The position numbers and the translations under genes were made by a program. Shown one piece after another: positions 1 through 10,090 of a stretch of DNA of 64,000 bases (positions are counted from its first letter, which is position 1; each line of letters opens with the position of its first letter). The DNA is from Zobellia galactanivorans (GTDB lineage Bacteria; Bacteroidota; Bacteroidia; Flavobacteriales; Flavobacteriaceae), in contig NC_015844.1 of the NCBI RefSeq assembly GCF_000973105.1, positions 4,274,501 to 4,338,500 on the forward strand, read 5' to 3'. Under the pieces are notes generated by a model that saw only the letters and a program-made list of their open reading frames with translations, had not been told where the DNA came from and ran no database searches.

Positions 1-3000
1 CGATGGCGATAATGTTGACAATAGTATTGATATCGATAACGATAATGATGGTATTTTAGATTATGTGGAATCCTTGGGATTCCAACCTACGGATACAAAA
101 TTAGACCCTTGTAATGTGCCTTCTGGATCCTTTATTGGCGGTAGCTATATAAACGGAACGGGCAGTACGGGAGAGGGCAGTGAAGGTTCTGAATATCGAT
201 TCCCGACCGTGGTTACATCCTCTTTGGGCGTTTTGGACGCCATTGTTACGATTACCGATGTAACTAACGCTACTTTGACCTCGATCGATACCAATGTCTC
301 GGGTAGTAACGAGGCTTGGCAGCCTACTTTTGACGTAGGTGGCGGGGTCGGTGCCATTGGAAGTATGTCCTTTAATATACGTTTGGTGGCCACCGGAACC
401 GATACCCAGGTCAATCTTATTCGGTTTGGGGGAGTCATTTATGATATCGACGGTGCGAACACCAAAGAAAGCGTAACCCTTAAACGTCCAGGTCTGTACG
501 CCGTTGATAGTAATTCCTTGATAACCGTATCGGAAAGTGCCGCCCCGGGCACGGTCACTTTTGAGGGGCCTGAACAAACATGGACCGGGGTCGATTTAGG
601 ACCGAGGTTGGCCGTATATTTTAATTATTACGAAACGACAAACCTCAATATCACATTTACCGGTGAGCTGCTAAGCGGTTTTCTTACGAACGATTATTTG
701 GGCTCTGTTTTGTTTCAAACCTGCGATATCAATGGTCTGTTCACCCCCTCCAATACCACATCGGGCCTTAATTCGAATGGTACGCCCCTTAATACCCCGT
801 CGGGCCCGGGCACTTCACCTGTGTACAAGATCTACCAAGGTATCGATAGCGATAATGACGGTATCGAGGATCATTTGGATATCGACTCCGATAATGACGG
901 TATCCCCGATAATGTAGAGGCTCAACTTACTTCTTCCTACACGGCAAGGGGTACCATCGATACCGATGTTGATGGCTTGGGTGATCCCTATGAAGGAAGC
1001 GGCGACGAAGGTTTAACGGTCGTCGATACCGATGGTGACCAAATTCCCGATTATTTGGATTTGGATTCGGATGACGATGGATTGACCGATAGGGTCGAAG
1101 CAGGATTTGCTGCCGCAACCAACAACCTAGATGGGGACAATGATGGTTTATTGGACGGATACGATGATGTGGACACCCCGGGAACCCTTTTCGATACCAA
1201 TGATGATCAAGATAATGGTGCCGTAGACTTACCTAACATAGCTAAGACCGCAACGCCTGAGGTAGATTATCGTGAAGACGGTATCGACGATAACGACCTG
1301 GATGGCATAGCCGATTCAATTGATCAAGATGATGATAACGATGGTATTTTAGATACGCTGGAATATTCAGGAGGCGACCCAAGTACCGATACCGATGGTG
1401 ACGGCGTTCCTAATCATTTTGATCTAGATTCCGATAACGATGGTATTTATGACGTGGTGGAATCCGGAAGCGAACAGGCCTTTACCGCTGGCGTTCTTGA
1501 TGGTGCCGTGGGTACCGATGGTATACCCAATACGGTACAGGCAAGCGGACAACAGAATGGCGGTACTGTAAACTATACCGTATCCGATTCTGAAACCACT
1601 CCTGATGGTATTGCCGATTTTCTTGAGCTGGATGCCGATGGTGACGGGTGTAACGACGTTATCGAAGCCGGATATACCGATTCGGATGCCGATGGCGTAT
1701 TGGGTGATGGGCTAACGGTAGTAGATGGCAATGGGGTCGTAACGGGAACCAATGTTTCTGACGGATACACCACCCCTGACAATGTAGATAGCGCTACCGA
1801 TACCGCATTTGATTTTCAACAGCCAGGTGTTGTTCCGACCATAGCGACGGCGGCCGAACAACCTCAAGATGTTTTGACGAACGGGAGTTCCCCGGAGACC
1901 TTCTCGGTAACTGCCACGGGTACGGAATTGATCTACCAATGGCAAGTAGATGATCAATCGGGTGGTGGTTTTGTCGATATAGACGATGCCAATGCCACCG
2001 ATATATATACGGGTAGTACAAGTGCAACCTTAACCTTGACCGGTATCACCATAGCGGAAAACGGATATCGGTATAGAGTGGTCCTTACGGAAACTTCCTT
2101 TGTATGTTCCCCTTTGACTTCATCGGATGCACTGCTTACGGTCGATGTAACGCCACCGCTTCCACCTACAGTGGATATGCAAGTTACGAACGATACGACA
2201 CCGGTTGTTACCGGAACTGCGGAAGCGGGTTCTAAGGTTACCGTGGTCGTTGGTGGGGCCACCTATGAAATCCTTGCCGATGGTTCGGGGAATTGGACTA
2301 TCGATACCGAAACGCTTACCCCCGATAGCGGGACGTTTACGCCCAACGTAAACGGGGCTAACGAAGTAGCGGTAACGAGTACCGATGCAGCGGGCAATAG
2401 TGCGATAGATACGTCCAATTTGGAGTTGACCATAGATACCTCGGACCCTGAGGTGCCTACGATAGATTTTCAAGTTACGAACGACACGACACCGGTTGTT
2501 ACCGGAACTGCGGAAGCGGGTTCTAAGGTTACCGTGGTCGTTGGTGGGGCCACCTATGAAACCCTTGCCGATGGTTCGGGGGATTGGAGTGTCGATACGG
2601 CTACCCCGACATCCGGAATTTTCGGTCCGAATGAAAATGGTACAAATGAGGTAGCGGTAACAAGTGAGGATGCCGCTGGTAACACTGCGGTCGATATTAC
2701 GAATTTAGAGTTGACTATCGATACTACGGCCCCAAGCGCCCCGACGGTCGAGATTACCGAAGACACCGACGATAACGGTTTTATAAGTGAAGATGAGTTG
2801 TCGGGCGGTATCGATGCCGTGGTGACCCTTCCTGCCGATGCCGCTGAAGGCGATACCGTAACCATCACCGATGGAAATGGGGGCTCCCAAACCGTGGTAC
2901 TTACGGCAACGGATATTGCCAATACGACTGTTGCCGTTGTTATTGCCGATCCGGGAGATGGCGGAACGATCGTACTGACCGCTAACCTTACCGATGTTGC

Positions 3001-6000
3001 GGGCAATGTAGGTGCCGATAGCGCAAGCGATACGGCCGTACTCGACCTTACGGATCCAAGTGCCCCGACGATAACGATTACCGAAGATACCAACGATGAT
3101 GAACTGATCAATGCAACTGAACTATCGGGTACTATCGATGCCCGTGTAAGCCTTCCCGGTGATGCGGTGGAAGGCGATACCGTAACGGTTACCGATGGTA
3201 ACGGAAATTCCCAAGAGGTGGTGCTTAGCGCAACGGATATTGGCAATGCCTATGTTGATGTGGTCATCGCCGATCCGGGCGATACGGGAACGATCGTAGT
3301 AACCGCAAGCCTCACTGATGTGGCCGGCAATGTCGGGCCCGATAGTCCTACCGATACCGCGGTACTGGATCTTACGGCCCCAAGCGCCCCAACGGTCGAG
3401 ATTACCGAAGACACCAACGACGATGGTTTAATTAGTGATAATGAGTTATCGGGCGATATTGATGCCGTGGTGACCCTTCCTGCCGATGCCGCTGAAGGCG
3501 ATACCGTAAGCATTACCGATGGAAATGGAGGCTCCCAAACCGTGGTACTTACGGCAACGGATATTACAAATGGTTTTATCGATGTGGTCATCGCCAGTCC
3601 CGGAGATACCGGAACGATCGTAGTTACGGCTATAATTACCGATGTAGCGGGCAATGAAAGTCCTGATAGTGTTACCGATACCGCAGTACTTGACCTTACG
3701 GCCCCAAGTGCCCCAACGATAACGATTACCGAAGATACCAATGATGATGGATTGATCAATGCAGCTGAACTATCGGGTACTATCGATGCCCGTGTAGGCC
3801 TTCCGGTTGATGCGGTGGCAGGAGATACGGTAACGGTTACCGATGGTAACGGAAATTCCCAAGAGGTGGAGCTTACTGCAACGGATATTGGAAATACCTA
3901 TGTTGATGTGGTAATCGCCAATCCCGGCGACAAGGGAACGATCGTAGTAACCGCCAAGCTTACGGATGTGGCCGGTAATGTCGGACCCGATAGTCCTACT
4001 GATACCGCGGTACTGGATATCATTGCCCCTGGCGTTCCAACGGTGATTATTTCGGAAGACGGTAATGATGACGAATTTATAAACAACAATGAATTATCCG
4101 GTGATATTGATGTTGAAATTTCTTTGCCTAGTAATGCAGCTGAAGGCGATACGGTAGCCATTACCGATGGAAACGGGAATGCCCAAGATGTAATTTTGAC
4201 GGCGGCTGAAGCTTCCAATGGGTTTATCCTGGTAACTATCGTTAACCCAGGTGATGGGGGAACGATCGTAGTAACGGCGAACCTTACCGATATAGCCGGC
4301 AATGTAGGCGCCGATAGTGCAAGCGATACGGCCGTACTCGACCTTACCGGCCCAAGCGCCCCTACGGTAGAAATTGTCGAAGATGCCAACAACGATGGGC
4401 TGATCGGTCAGAATGAACTATCGGGTGCTATCGACGTTCGGGTAAGCCTCCTTGGCGATGCGGAAGAAGGTGATACGGTAACGGTTACCGACGGTAACGG
4501 AAATTCCCAAGACGTAGTGCTTACGGCAACGCATATTGGCAATGCCTATGTTGATGTTATTGTCGCCAACCCTGGAAATAACGGAACGATCGTAGTAACG
4601 GCCAAGCTTACGGATGTGGCTGGCAATGTAGGTCCTGATAGTGCCTCCGATACCGCGGAAATCGATATAGAGGCTCCCGGGGCCCCGACCGTGGTCATTA
4701 CCGAAGACACGAACAATGATGGTTTGATCAGTGAAGACGAACTTATAGGTGATATTGGCGCACGGGTAAGCCTTCCTGCAGATGCCTTGGAAGGCGATAC
4801 GGTAATGGTTGTCGATGGCAATGGAAATCCCCAAGACGCAGTGCTAACGGCCACCGATATTACGAATGGCTTTATCGATGTGGTCATCGCCAGTCCCGGC
4901 GATACCGGAACTATTATTGTAACGGCGAATATTACGGATGTGGCCGGCAATATAGGTCCTGATAGTGCAAGCGATACGGCCGTGCTCGACCTTACGGATC
5001 CAAGTGCCCCGACCGTAGAAATTACGGAAGACCTTAATAACGATGAATTGATCAATGACCTTGAGCTATCCGGTGGTATCGATGCCCGTGTAAGCCTTCC
5101 CGCTGATGCGGTGGCAGGCGATACGGTAAGGGTTGTCGACGGCAACGGAAATGCCCAAGACGTGGTGCTTACCGCAACGGATATTGCAAATGCATATATT
5201 GACGTGGTAATCCTTAATCCGGGCGAGAGGGGTACGATCGTAGTAACCGCGAACCTGACGGATGTGGCCGGTAATGTAGGTCCCGATAGTGCAAGCGATA
5301 CGGCGGTACTTGATACCACGAACCCGAGTGCGCCTACGGTAGAAATTTTGGAAGATGCCAACAATGACGGTTTGATCGGTGAAGATGAACTGATCGGGGA
5401 TATCGATGCCCGTGTAAGCCTTCCTCTGGATGCCTTGGAAGGCGATACGGTAACCGTTGTCGACGGTAACGGAAATGCCCAAGATGTGGTGCTTACGGCA
5501 GCGGATATTGCCAATAGCTTTGTCGATGTTGTTATCGCCAATCCCGGTGACAATGGAACCATTGTCCTTATGGCGAACATTACGGATGTCGCAGGAAACC
5601 AAGGCCCCGATAGCCTAACGGATACCGCCTTGCTCGATTTGACCGACCCAAGCGCGCCTACGGTAGCAATTACCGAAGACACGAACAACGATGGTTTGAT
5701 CGGTAGGAATGAACTGTCCGACGATATCGATGTCCGGGTAACACTTCCCGCCGATGCCGCTGCCGGGGATACGCTTACGTTTACCGATGGAAACGGAAAC
5801 TCGCAAGACGTACTGCTTGCCGCGGACGATATTGCCAATGGATTTGTCGACGTGGTCGTTGCCGATCCCGGGGATATGGGTACGGTCGTGGTAACCGCCC
5901 ACCTTACGGATGCCGCGGGCAATGTGGGGCCTGATAGTGCTTCGGATACCGCCGTACTGGATCTTGACGATCCTACGGTCGATAGTTTTGCGACCATTGA

Positions 6001-7156
6001 TATCACTCCCGTGTTAACCGGTAAAGGTGACGCGAATGAAACCTTGTTGATCGAGTTGGATACGGACGGTGATGATGTTCCCGATGTAAGCTACACGGTA
6101 ATTGCCGATACCAATGGTGATTGGAGCTTGGATACCGAAACCGCAACACCCGATTCCGGAAGTTTCCCGGTTCTGGTAGATGAAGATGCAATTAATATTA
6201 CAGCCACCGATCTTTCCGGAAATACGGGAACAGGAAGGGTAAGCGTTTCCGTTGATACCGACAATGATGGGATCAACGATAATACGGAAGCTACATTGGG
6301 CACGGACCCCAATGACCCCGATACGGATGGCGATGGGATCAACGACGGTCAGGAAGTCAATATGGATAATACCGACCCCTTGGATGATTGTAGTTCCGTG
6401 AACGGAAATCCCTTGGGAGGGAGCGATTGTGATGATGACGGACTAACCACTGATGAGGAAATGGCCCTAGGCACCGATATCGATAACCCCGATAGCGATA
6501 ACGACGGACTGTTGGACGGAGAGGAAATCCATCTTGATACGGATCCTAAAGATTCAGATTCCGATGACGATGGAATCTTCGATGGCCACGAAGTCTTGGA
6601 TGGAACCAATCCATTGGATGACTGCGACCATGATGGGGGTACCGCACTTCCGAACAGCGATTGTGATGGTGACGGACTTACCACGGCCCAAGAGGATGCG
6701 ATCGGAACGGATGCCTATGAAGCCGATACCGATGGGGATACCATATCCGATGGACAGGAGATCGAGGACGGAACAGACCCCCTTAATCCTTGCGACTCCT
6801 TAAACGGAGTGCCGACAATTGACGCGGGTTGTAACCCCGAAGTGGTGAACTCCGGTATTTCGGTGAGCAACGAAATCATTACGCCCGATAACGATGGTAC
6901 CAACGATTCCTTTATAATCGAAAACATAGAATCCTTTCCGAACAATACGGTGCAGATTTATAATCGTTGGGGCGTCAGTGTCTATGAAATGTCGGGTTAC
7001 GATAATATGACCAATGTATTCACGGGTACTTCCGATGGCAGAACAACCATTAGTACGGATTCGAAACTTCCTGTGGGCGTGTATTTCTATGTGATCAAGT
7101 ACGAGAACAAGGGAGAAAACCTAAGCAAGGCAGGCTACCTATACATCAACAGATAA
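1..7156 (+). CDS. Giant T9SS-secreted repeat adhesin (type B C-terminal domain), 5' partial
   Basis: The frame is open from the first bases of the window, where it already encodes D-N-D-N-D-G type thrombospondin-3 (TSP3) repeats. The GTG at 65 is therefore internal and the gene starts upstream. Visible order: TSP3 calcium repeats mixed with a unique domain (about 1-1830), an Ig-like segment, two similar Ig-like domains (2150-2730), ten 108-residue Ig-like repeats (2735-5974), further TSP3 repeats (6250-6800), and a last ~95 residues of the gliding-motility-associated C-terminal type, with the ITPDNDGTND and YNRWG motifs. This tail is the known type B signal for export by the type IX system. 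The role is probably a calcium-stabilised surface adhesin; the ligand is unknown. The porP/sprF-like gene follows after 26 bp, so the two are probably co-transcribed. Confidence 0.93.
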   Translation, partial: DGDNVDNSIDIDNDNDGILDYVESLGFQPTDTKLDPCNVPSGSFIGGSYINGTGSTGEGSEGSEYRFPTVVTSSLGVLDAIVTITDVTNATLTSIDTNVSGSNEAWQPTFDVGGGVGAIGSMSFNIRLVATGTDTQVNLIRFGGVIYDIDGANTKESVTLKRPGLYAVDSNSLITVSESAAPGTVTFEGPEQTWTGVDLGPRLAVYFNYYETTNLNITFTGELLSGFLTNDYLGSVLFQTCDINGLFTPSNTTSGLNSNGTPLNTPSGPGTSPVYKIYQGIDSDNDGIEDHLDIDSDNDGIPDNVEAQLTSSYTARGTIDTDVDGLGDPYEGSGDEGLTVVDTDGDQIPDYLDLDSDDDGLTDRVEAGFAAATNNLDGDNDGLLDGYDDVDTPGTLFDTNDDQDNGAVDLPNIAKTATPEVDYREDGIDDNDLDGIADSIDQDDDNDGILDTLEYSGGDPSTDTDGDGVPNHFDLDSDNDGIYDVVESGSEQAFTAGVLDGAVGTDGIPNTVQASGQQNGGTVNYTVSDSETTPDGIADFLELDADGDGCNDVIEAGYTDSDADGVLGDGLTVVDGNGVVTGTNVSDGYTTPDNVDSATDTAFDFQQPGVVPTIATAAEQPQDVLTNGSSPETFSVTATGTELIYQWQVDDQSGGGFVDIDDANATDIYTGSTSATLTLTGITIAENGYRYRVVLTETSFVCSPLTSSDALLTVDVTPPLPPTVDMQVTNDTTPVVTGTAEAGSKVTVVVGGATYEILADGSGNWTIDTETLTPDSGTFTPNVNGANEVAVTSTDAAGNSAIDTSNLELTIDTSDPEVPTIDFQVTNDTTPVVTGTAEAGSKVTVVVGGATYETLADGSGDWSVDTATPTSGIFGPNENGTNEVAVTSEDAAGNTAVDITNLELTIDTTAPSAPTVEITEDTDDNGFISEDELSGGIDAVVTLPADAAEGDTVTITDGNGGSQTVVLTATDIANTTVAVVIADPGDGGTIVLTANLTDVAGNVGADSASDTAVLDLTDPSAPTITITEDTNDDELINATELSGTIDARVSLPGDAVEGDTVTVTDGNGNSQEVVLSATDIGNAYVDVVIADPGDTGTIVVTASLTDVAGNVGPDSPTDTAVLDLTAPSAPTVEITEDTNDDGLISDNELSGDIDAVVTLPADAAEGDTVSITDGNGGSQTVVLTATDITNGFIDVVIASPGDTGTIVVTAIITDVAGNESPDSVTDTAVLDLTAPSAPTITITEDTNDDGLINAAELSGTIDARVGLPVDAVAGDTVTVTDGNGNSQEVELTATDIGNTYVDVVIANPGDKGTIVVTAKLTDVAGNVGPDSPTDTAVLDIIAPGVPTVIISEDGNDDEFINNNELSGDIDVEISLPSNAAEGDTVAITDGNGNAQDVILTAAEASNGFILVTIVNPGDGGTIVVTANLTDIAGNVGADSASDTAVLDLTGPSAPTVEIVEDANNDGLIGQNELSGAIDVRVSLLGDAEEGDTVTVTDGNGNSQDVVLTATHIGNAYVDVIVANPGNNGTIVVTAKLTDVAGNVGPDSASDTAEIDIEAPGAPTVVITEDTNNDGLISEDELIGDIGARVSLPADALEGDTVMVVDGNGNPQDAVLTATDITNGFIDVVIASPGDTGTIIVTANITDVAGNIGPDSASDTAVLDLTDPSAPTVEITEDLNNDELINDLELSGGIDARVSLPADAVAGDTVRVVDGNGNAQDVVLTATDIANAYIDVVILNPGERGTIVVTANLTDVAGNVGPDSASDTAVLDTTNPSAPTVEILEDANNDGLIGEDELIGDIDARVSLPLDALEGDTVTVVDGNGNAQDVVLTAADIANSFVDVVIANPGDNGTIVLMANITDVAGNQGPDSLTDTALLDLTDPSAPTVAITEDTNNDGLIGRNELSDDIDVRVTLPADAAAGDTLTFTDGNGNSQDVLLAADDIANGFVDVVVADPGDMGTVVVTAHLTDAAGNVGPDSASDTAVLDLDDPTVDSFATIDITPVLTGKGDANETLLIELDTDGDDVPDVSYTVIADTNGDWSLDTETATPDSGSFPVLVDEDAINITATDLSGNTGTGRVSVSVDTDNDGINDNTEATLGTDPNDPDTDGDGINDGQEVNMDNTDPLDDCSSVNGNPLGGSDCDDDGLTTDEEMALGTDIDNPDSDNDGLLDGEEIHLDTDPKDSDSDDDGIFDGHEVLDGTNPLDDCDHDGGTALPNSDCDGDGLTTAQEDAIGTDAYEADTDGDTISDGQEIEDGTDPLNPCDSLNGVPTIDAGCNPEVVNSGISVSNEIITPDNDGTNDSFIIENIESFPNNTVQIYNRWGVSVYEMSGYDNMTNVFTGTSDGRTTISTDSKLPVGVYFYVIKYENKGENLSKAGYLYINR
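2180..2588 (+). repeat. Near-identical 118-bp direct duplication inside the adhesin gene
   Basis: Bases 2180-2297 and 2471-2588 match with three differences by eye, offset by 291 bp. They encode the core of two adjacent Ig-like domains (V-T-N-D-T-T-P-V-V-T-G-T-A-E-A-G). The flanks diverge quickly, so this looks like a recent duplication or a gene-conversion tract. Confidence 0.85.
2735..5974 (+). repeat. Ten tandem 324-bp (108-codon) Ig-like repeats
   Basis: Units begin at 2735, 3059, 3383, 3707, 4031, 4355, 4679, 5003, 5327 and 5651, so the spacing is exactly 324 bp throughout. Each encodes a start like P-S-A-P-T-V-E-I-T-E-D, then an EF-hand-like loop D-x-N-x-D-G-x-I/L-x-x-x-E-L, then an Ig-like beta sandwich ending in T-D-V-A-G-N and A-V-L-D-L. 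Units differ by many substitutions but no net indel, which suggests selection on domain length rather than recent slippage. Confidence 0.93.
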
Positions 7157-7182
7157 AATATTTCCTCAAAAACGAAGTAAGC

Positions 7183-8115
7183 ATGAAAAAAACGATAATC
7201 ACCATCCTGTCCCTGTTCGCGGGCCTTGTCTCGGTCTGTGGCCAGCAGGATGCCCAATATACCCAGTACATGTACAACACGATTTCGGTGAACCCCGCCT
7301 ATGCGGGTTCCCGTGGTGTGTTCAGTATCGTGGCCCTGCACCGCTCGCAGTGGGTGGGCCTTGACGGGGCTCCGACGACGCAGACGCTGAACTTCCATAC
7401 GCCGGTCTCCAATAAAGTGGGACTGGGCCTCTCGGTGGTGAACGACGAGATCGGTAACGGCACCAACCAAGACACCTATATCGACGCGGCCTTCTCCTAT
7501 ACGGTCAAGACCTCGCGCGAGGGCAAGCTGTCTTTCGGCCTGAAGGCGGGAGGCCACCTTTTGAACATCGATTTCTCGAAGCTGAGGAACTACGGTGCGG
7601 AGAGCAACCTTCCGAACATCGACAACAAGTTCTCTCCCAATATCGGTGCGGGCATCTACTACCATACGGAGCGTTTCTATGCGGGACTATCGGTGCCGAA
7701 CTTTTTACAGACGGAGCACTTCGACAATTCCAACACCGACAGCAGTTCTTTTCTGGCGGAGGAGCGTATGAACCTCTACCTTATCACGGGCTATGTGTTC
7801 GATATGAACCAAAGGTGGAAGTTCAAGCCTGCGGCCCTTGTGAAAATGGTGAAGGGAGCACCGCTTCAGATAGACCTAAGTGCCAATTTTCTTTATAATG
7901 ATAAGTTTTCACTAGGTGCCGCCTATCGTTGGGACGCCGCGGTGAGCGCGCTCTTCGGGTTCCAGTTGAGCGACCAGTTCATGGTAGGGGTAGCCTATGA
8001 CCGGGAGGTGACCGATTTGGGGGCGACACGGTTCAACGACGGCTCCTTCGAGATCTTTCTCAGGTACGAGTTCCTGAACCGTTACAAACGCGTGATCACC
8101 CCAAGATTCTTTTAA
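7183..8115 (+). CDS. PorP/SprF family type IX secretion outer-membrane protein
   Basis: A 310-residue protein with a signal peptide (about residues 1-20, ending near C-G-Q-Q) followed by the family start Q-D-A-Q-Y-T-Q-Y-M-Y-N and N-P-A-Y-A-G-S. The rest is a predicted beta-barrel ending in R-F-F. PorP/SprF proteins sit in the outer membrane and are needed for secretion or anchoring of type B CTD proteins, as with SprF and SprB. Its place between a type B CTD adhesin and an OmpA protein suggests it is the dedicated partner of that adhesin (inference). The first ~670 bp are GC-rich (35/60 in 7381-7440), while 7861-7920 is AT-rich (23/60 GC), unlike a uniform gene. Confidence 0.92.
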   Translation: MKKTIITILSLFAGLVSVCGQQDAQYTQYMYNTISVNPAYAGSRGVFSIVALHRSQWVGLDGAPTTQTLNFHTPVSNKVGLGLSVVNDEIGNGTNQDTYIDAAFSYTVKTSREGKLSFGLKAGGHLLNIDFSKLRNYGAESNLPNIDNKFSPNIGAGIYYHTERFYAGLSVPNFLQTEHFDNSNTDSSSFLAEERMNLYLITGYVFDMNQRWKFKPAALVKMVKGAPLQIDLSANFLYNDKFSLGAAYRWDAAVSALFGFQLSDQFMVGVAYDREVTDLGATRFNDGSFEIFLRYEFLNRYKRVITPRFF

Positions 8116-8125
8116 TATACAGGAT

Positions 8126-10063
8126 ATGAAAAAAGCAAGATACATATTCTGTGGACTGGCGCTACTGGCCATGGTGGCACGGGCACAGGAGAAAAAGATA
8201 CGCAAGGCCGACACGAAGTTCACGAACTATTCCTACGCCTCTGCGATACGGTCCTATGAGGGCCTGGTCGCGGACGGTTATACGGAAGAGGAGATCTTCA
8301 AGAACCTCGGCAACGCGAACTACTACAACGCCAATTACGATGAGGCCTCCAATTGGTACGCCCAACTGTTTCAGTTGGGAATAACGGATATCGACCCGGA
8401 ATATATGTACCGCTACGCCCAGACCTTAAAATCGTTGGAGAAGTACGATGCATCGGACGTTTGGATGAACAAGTTTAAGACGGCAAGGTCGAACGACCAG
8501 CGCGCCCTGGCCTTCGGCAATAACGAGGACTACCTTGAACGTATAGAGGCGAATTCGGGTCGCTATGAACTGAAAAACCTGGGGCTGAACTCGAAGGTAT
8601 CCGATTTCGCGCCCTCTTTCTACGGGAATGACCTGGTCTTTTCCACGGCAAGGGACAGCGGGCTCATATCGAAGAACATCCACAGGTGGAACGACGGGGC
8701 CTTTTTGAACCTTTACAGGGCCACGGGCGACGACCAGGGTAATTTTACGGCACTGGACAAGCTGGACCGGAAACTGAACAAAAAAACACACGAGTCCTCC
8801 ACGGCCTTCACCAAGGACGGCAAGACCATGTACTTTACCCGGAACAACTCCGACAACGGAAAGTTCTCTAGGGACGGGGAGGGGGTGAGCAGACTAAAGA
8901 TATACCGCGCCGATCTAATTGATGAAGAATGGGGCAATATCGTAGAGCTGCCCTTCAACGACGACAGCTACTCGGTGGCACACCCAACCTTGAACAAGGA
9001 TGGGACAAAACTATATTTCGCTTCGGATATGCCGGGAACGGCCGGGGAGTCGGATATTTTTTCTGTAGAGATCAACAAGGACGGAACTTTCGGGGCACCG
9101 CAAAATTTGGGCCCACAGATCAATACGGAGGCGAGGGAGACCTTTCCCTTTGTTACAGGTTCCGATATTTTATATTTCTCTTCTGACGGACATCCCGGTC
9201 TGGGCGGTCTTGATGTATTCGGAACGGACCTGAAAGACGACAGCGGTAAGGTTATCAACGTAGGAAGGCCCTTGAACGGGGAAGAGGACGATTTTTCGTA
9301 TATCGTGAACGAAGAGACCCGAACGGGCTTTTTTGCTTCTAACCGAGACGGAGGTCAGGGTAACGACGATATCTACGGTTTTGTAGAAAGGGAGCCTTTG
9401 GACTTTTCTTGCCATACCGATATTACGGGCGTGGTCAGGGACGGGAAGACGGGGGCTTTGTTGGCCAAGGCCTCTATCACGATCTATGACAGGGAAAACA
9501 ATATCGTAACCACTTCCGAAACGGATGCCAACGGGACTTTTGCCGCCAAAGGCGATTGTACCGATGGAAGGTATAAAGTGGTCGCTTCCAAAACGGACTA
9601 TGACGAAGGGGATAAAATGTTCACTTCGGTCAACGCCAAGGATGCTACGGGTATAGAAGTGGTACTGAACAAAACCGTTAACTCGGCGCCCATAGGTACG
9701 GACCTGGCCAAATACCTGAATATAGAACCGATTTATTTCGATTTCGACAAGTACTTTATTAGGGAAGATGCCAAGATTGGTATCGACAAGGTCTTGGCCT
9801 ACTTGAGGGAATTCCCGAACGTAAAGGTACAGGTACGCTCCCATACCGACTCGCGTGCCAACGATGCCTATAACATGCAATTGTCATCCAACAGGGCGAA
9901 GTCCACGGCAAATTATCTGATCGCCCAGGGCATCCCTGAAAGCCGGATATCCTTTGAAGGCTTCGGGGAAACCCAACTGACGAACGAGTGTAGCAATGGG
10001 GTGCCCTGTACCAAAGCACAGCACCAAATGAACAGGCGTTCTGAATTTATAGTGGTGGAATAA
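8126..10063 (+). CDS. OmpA family protein with TPR, PD40 and carboxypeptidase-like domains (PorE-like)
   Basis: A 645-residue envelope protein. Order: signal peptide (1-21), TPR-like helices (about 25-130), WD40-like PD40 beta-propeller (about 150-430), carboxypeptidase-regulatory-like Ig fold (about 430-510), and an OmpA-type peptidoglycan-binding domain (about 535-645) with V-R-S-H-T-D-S-R and N-R-R-S-E. The same layout is known for PorE of the type IX system, which ties the trans-envelope complex to peptidoglycan. The gene lies 10 bp after the PorP/SprF gene and ends the operon before a strong terminator. The 5' half is GC-rich like its neighbour and the 3' half is closer to the genome average. 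It may be a cluster-specific paralogue rather than the housekeeping PorE. Confidence 0.9.
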   Translation: MKKARYIFCGLALLAMVARAQEKKIRKADTKFTNYSYASAIRSYEGLVADGYTEEEIFKNLGNANYYNANYDEASNWYAQLFQLGITDIDPEYMYRYAQTLKSLEKYDASDVWMNKFKTARSNDQRALAFGNNEDYLERIEANSGRYELKNLGLNSKVSDFAPSFYGNDLVFSTARDSGLISKNIHRWNDGAFLNLYRATGDDQGNFTALDKLDRKLNKKTHESSTAFTKDGKTMYFTRNNSDNGKFSRDGEGVSRLKIYRADLIDEEWGNIVELPFNDDSYSVAHPTLNKDGTKLYFASDMPGTAGESDIFSVEINKDGTFGAPQNLGPQINTEARETFPFVTGSDILYFSSDGHPGLGGLDVFGTDLKDDSGKVINVGRPLNGEEDDFSYIVNEETRTGFFASNRDGGQGNDDIYGFVEREPLDFSCHTDITGVVRDGKTGALLAKASITIYDRENNIVTTSETDANGTFAAKGDCTDGRYKVVASKTDYDEGDKMFTSVNAKDATGIEVVLNKTVNSAPIGTDLAKYLNIEPIYFDFDKYFIREDAKIGIDKVLAYLREFPNVKVQVRSHTDSRANDAYNMQLSSNRAKSTANYLIAQGIPESRISFEGFGETQLTNECSNGVPCTKAQHQMNRRSEFIVVE

Positions 10064-10090
10064 GACGAAATAAATACCTGAAGGGAAGAA

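Noticed and set aside
2735-5974. Tandem adhesin repeats as a CRISPR or satellite array
   Set aside because: Units are 324 bp, in one reading frame, and encode Ig-like domains.
4546-6006. 486-codon minus-strand open frame opposite the adhesin repeats
   Set aside because: A shadow of the repeat coding strand: biased codon use leaves the antisense frame free of stops, and its product is a Ser/Ala/Val-rich repeat without a known fold.
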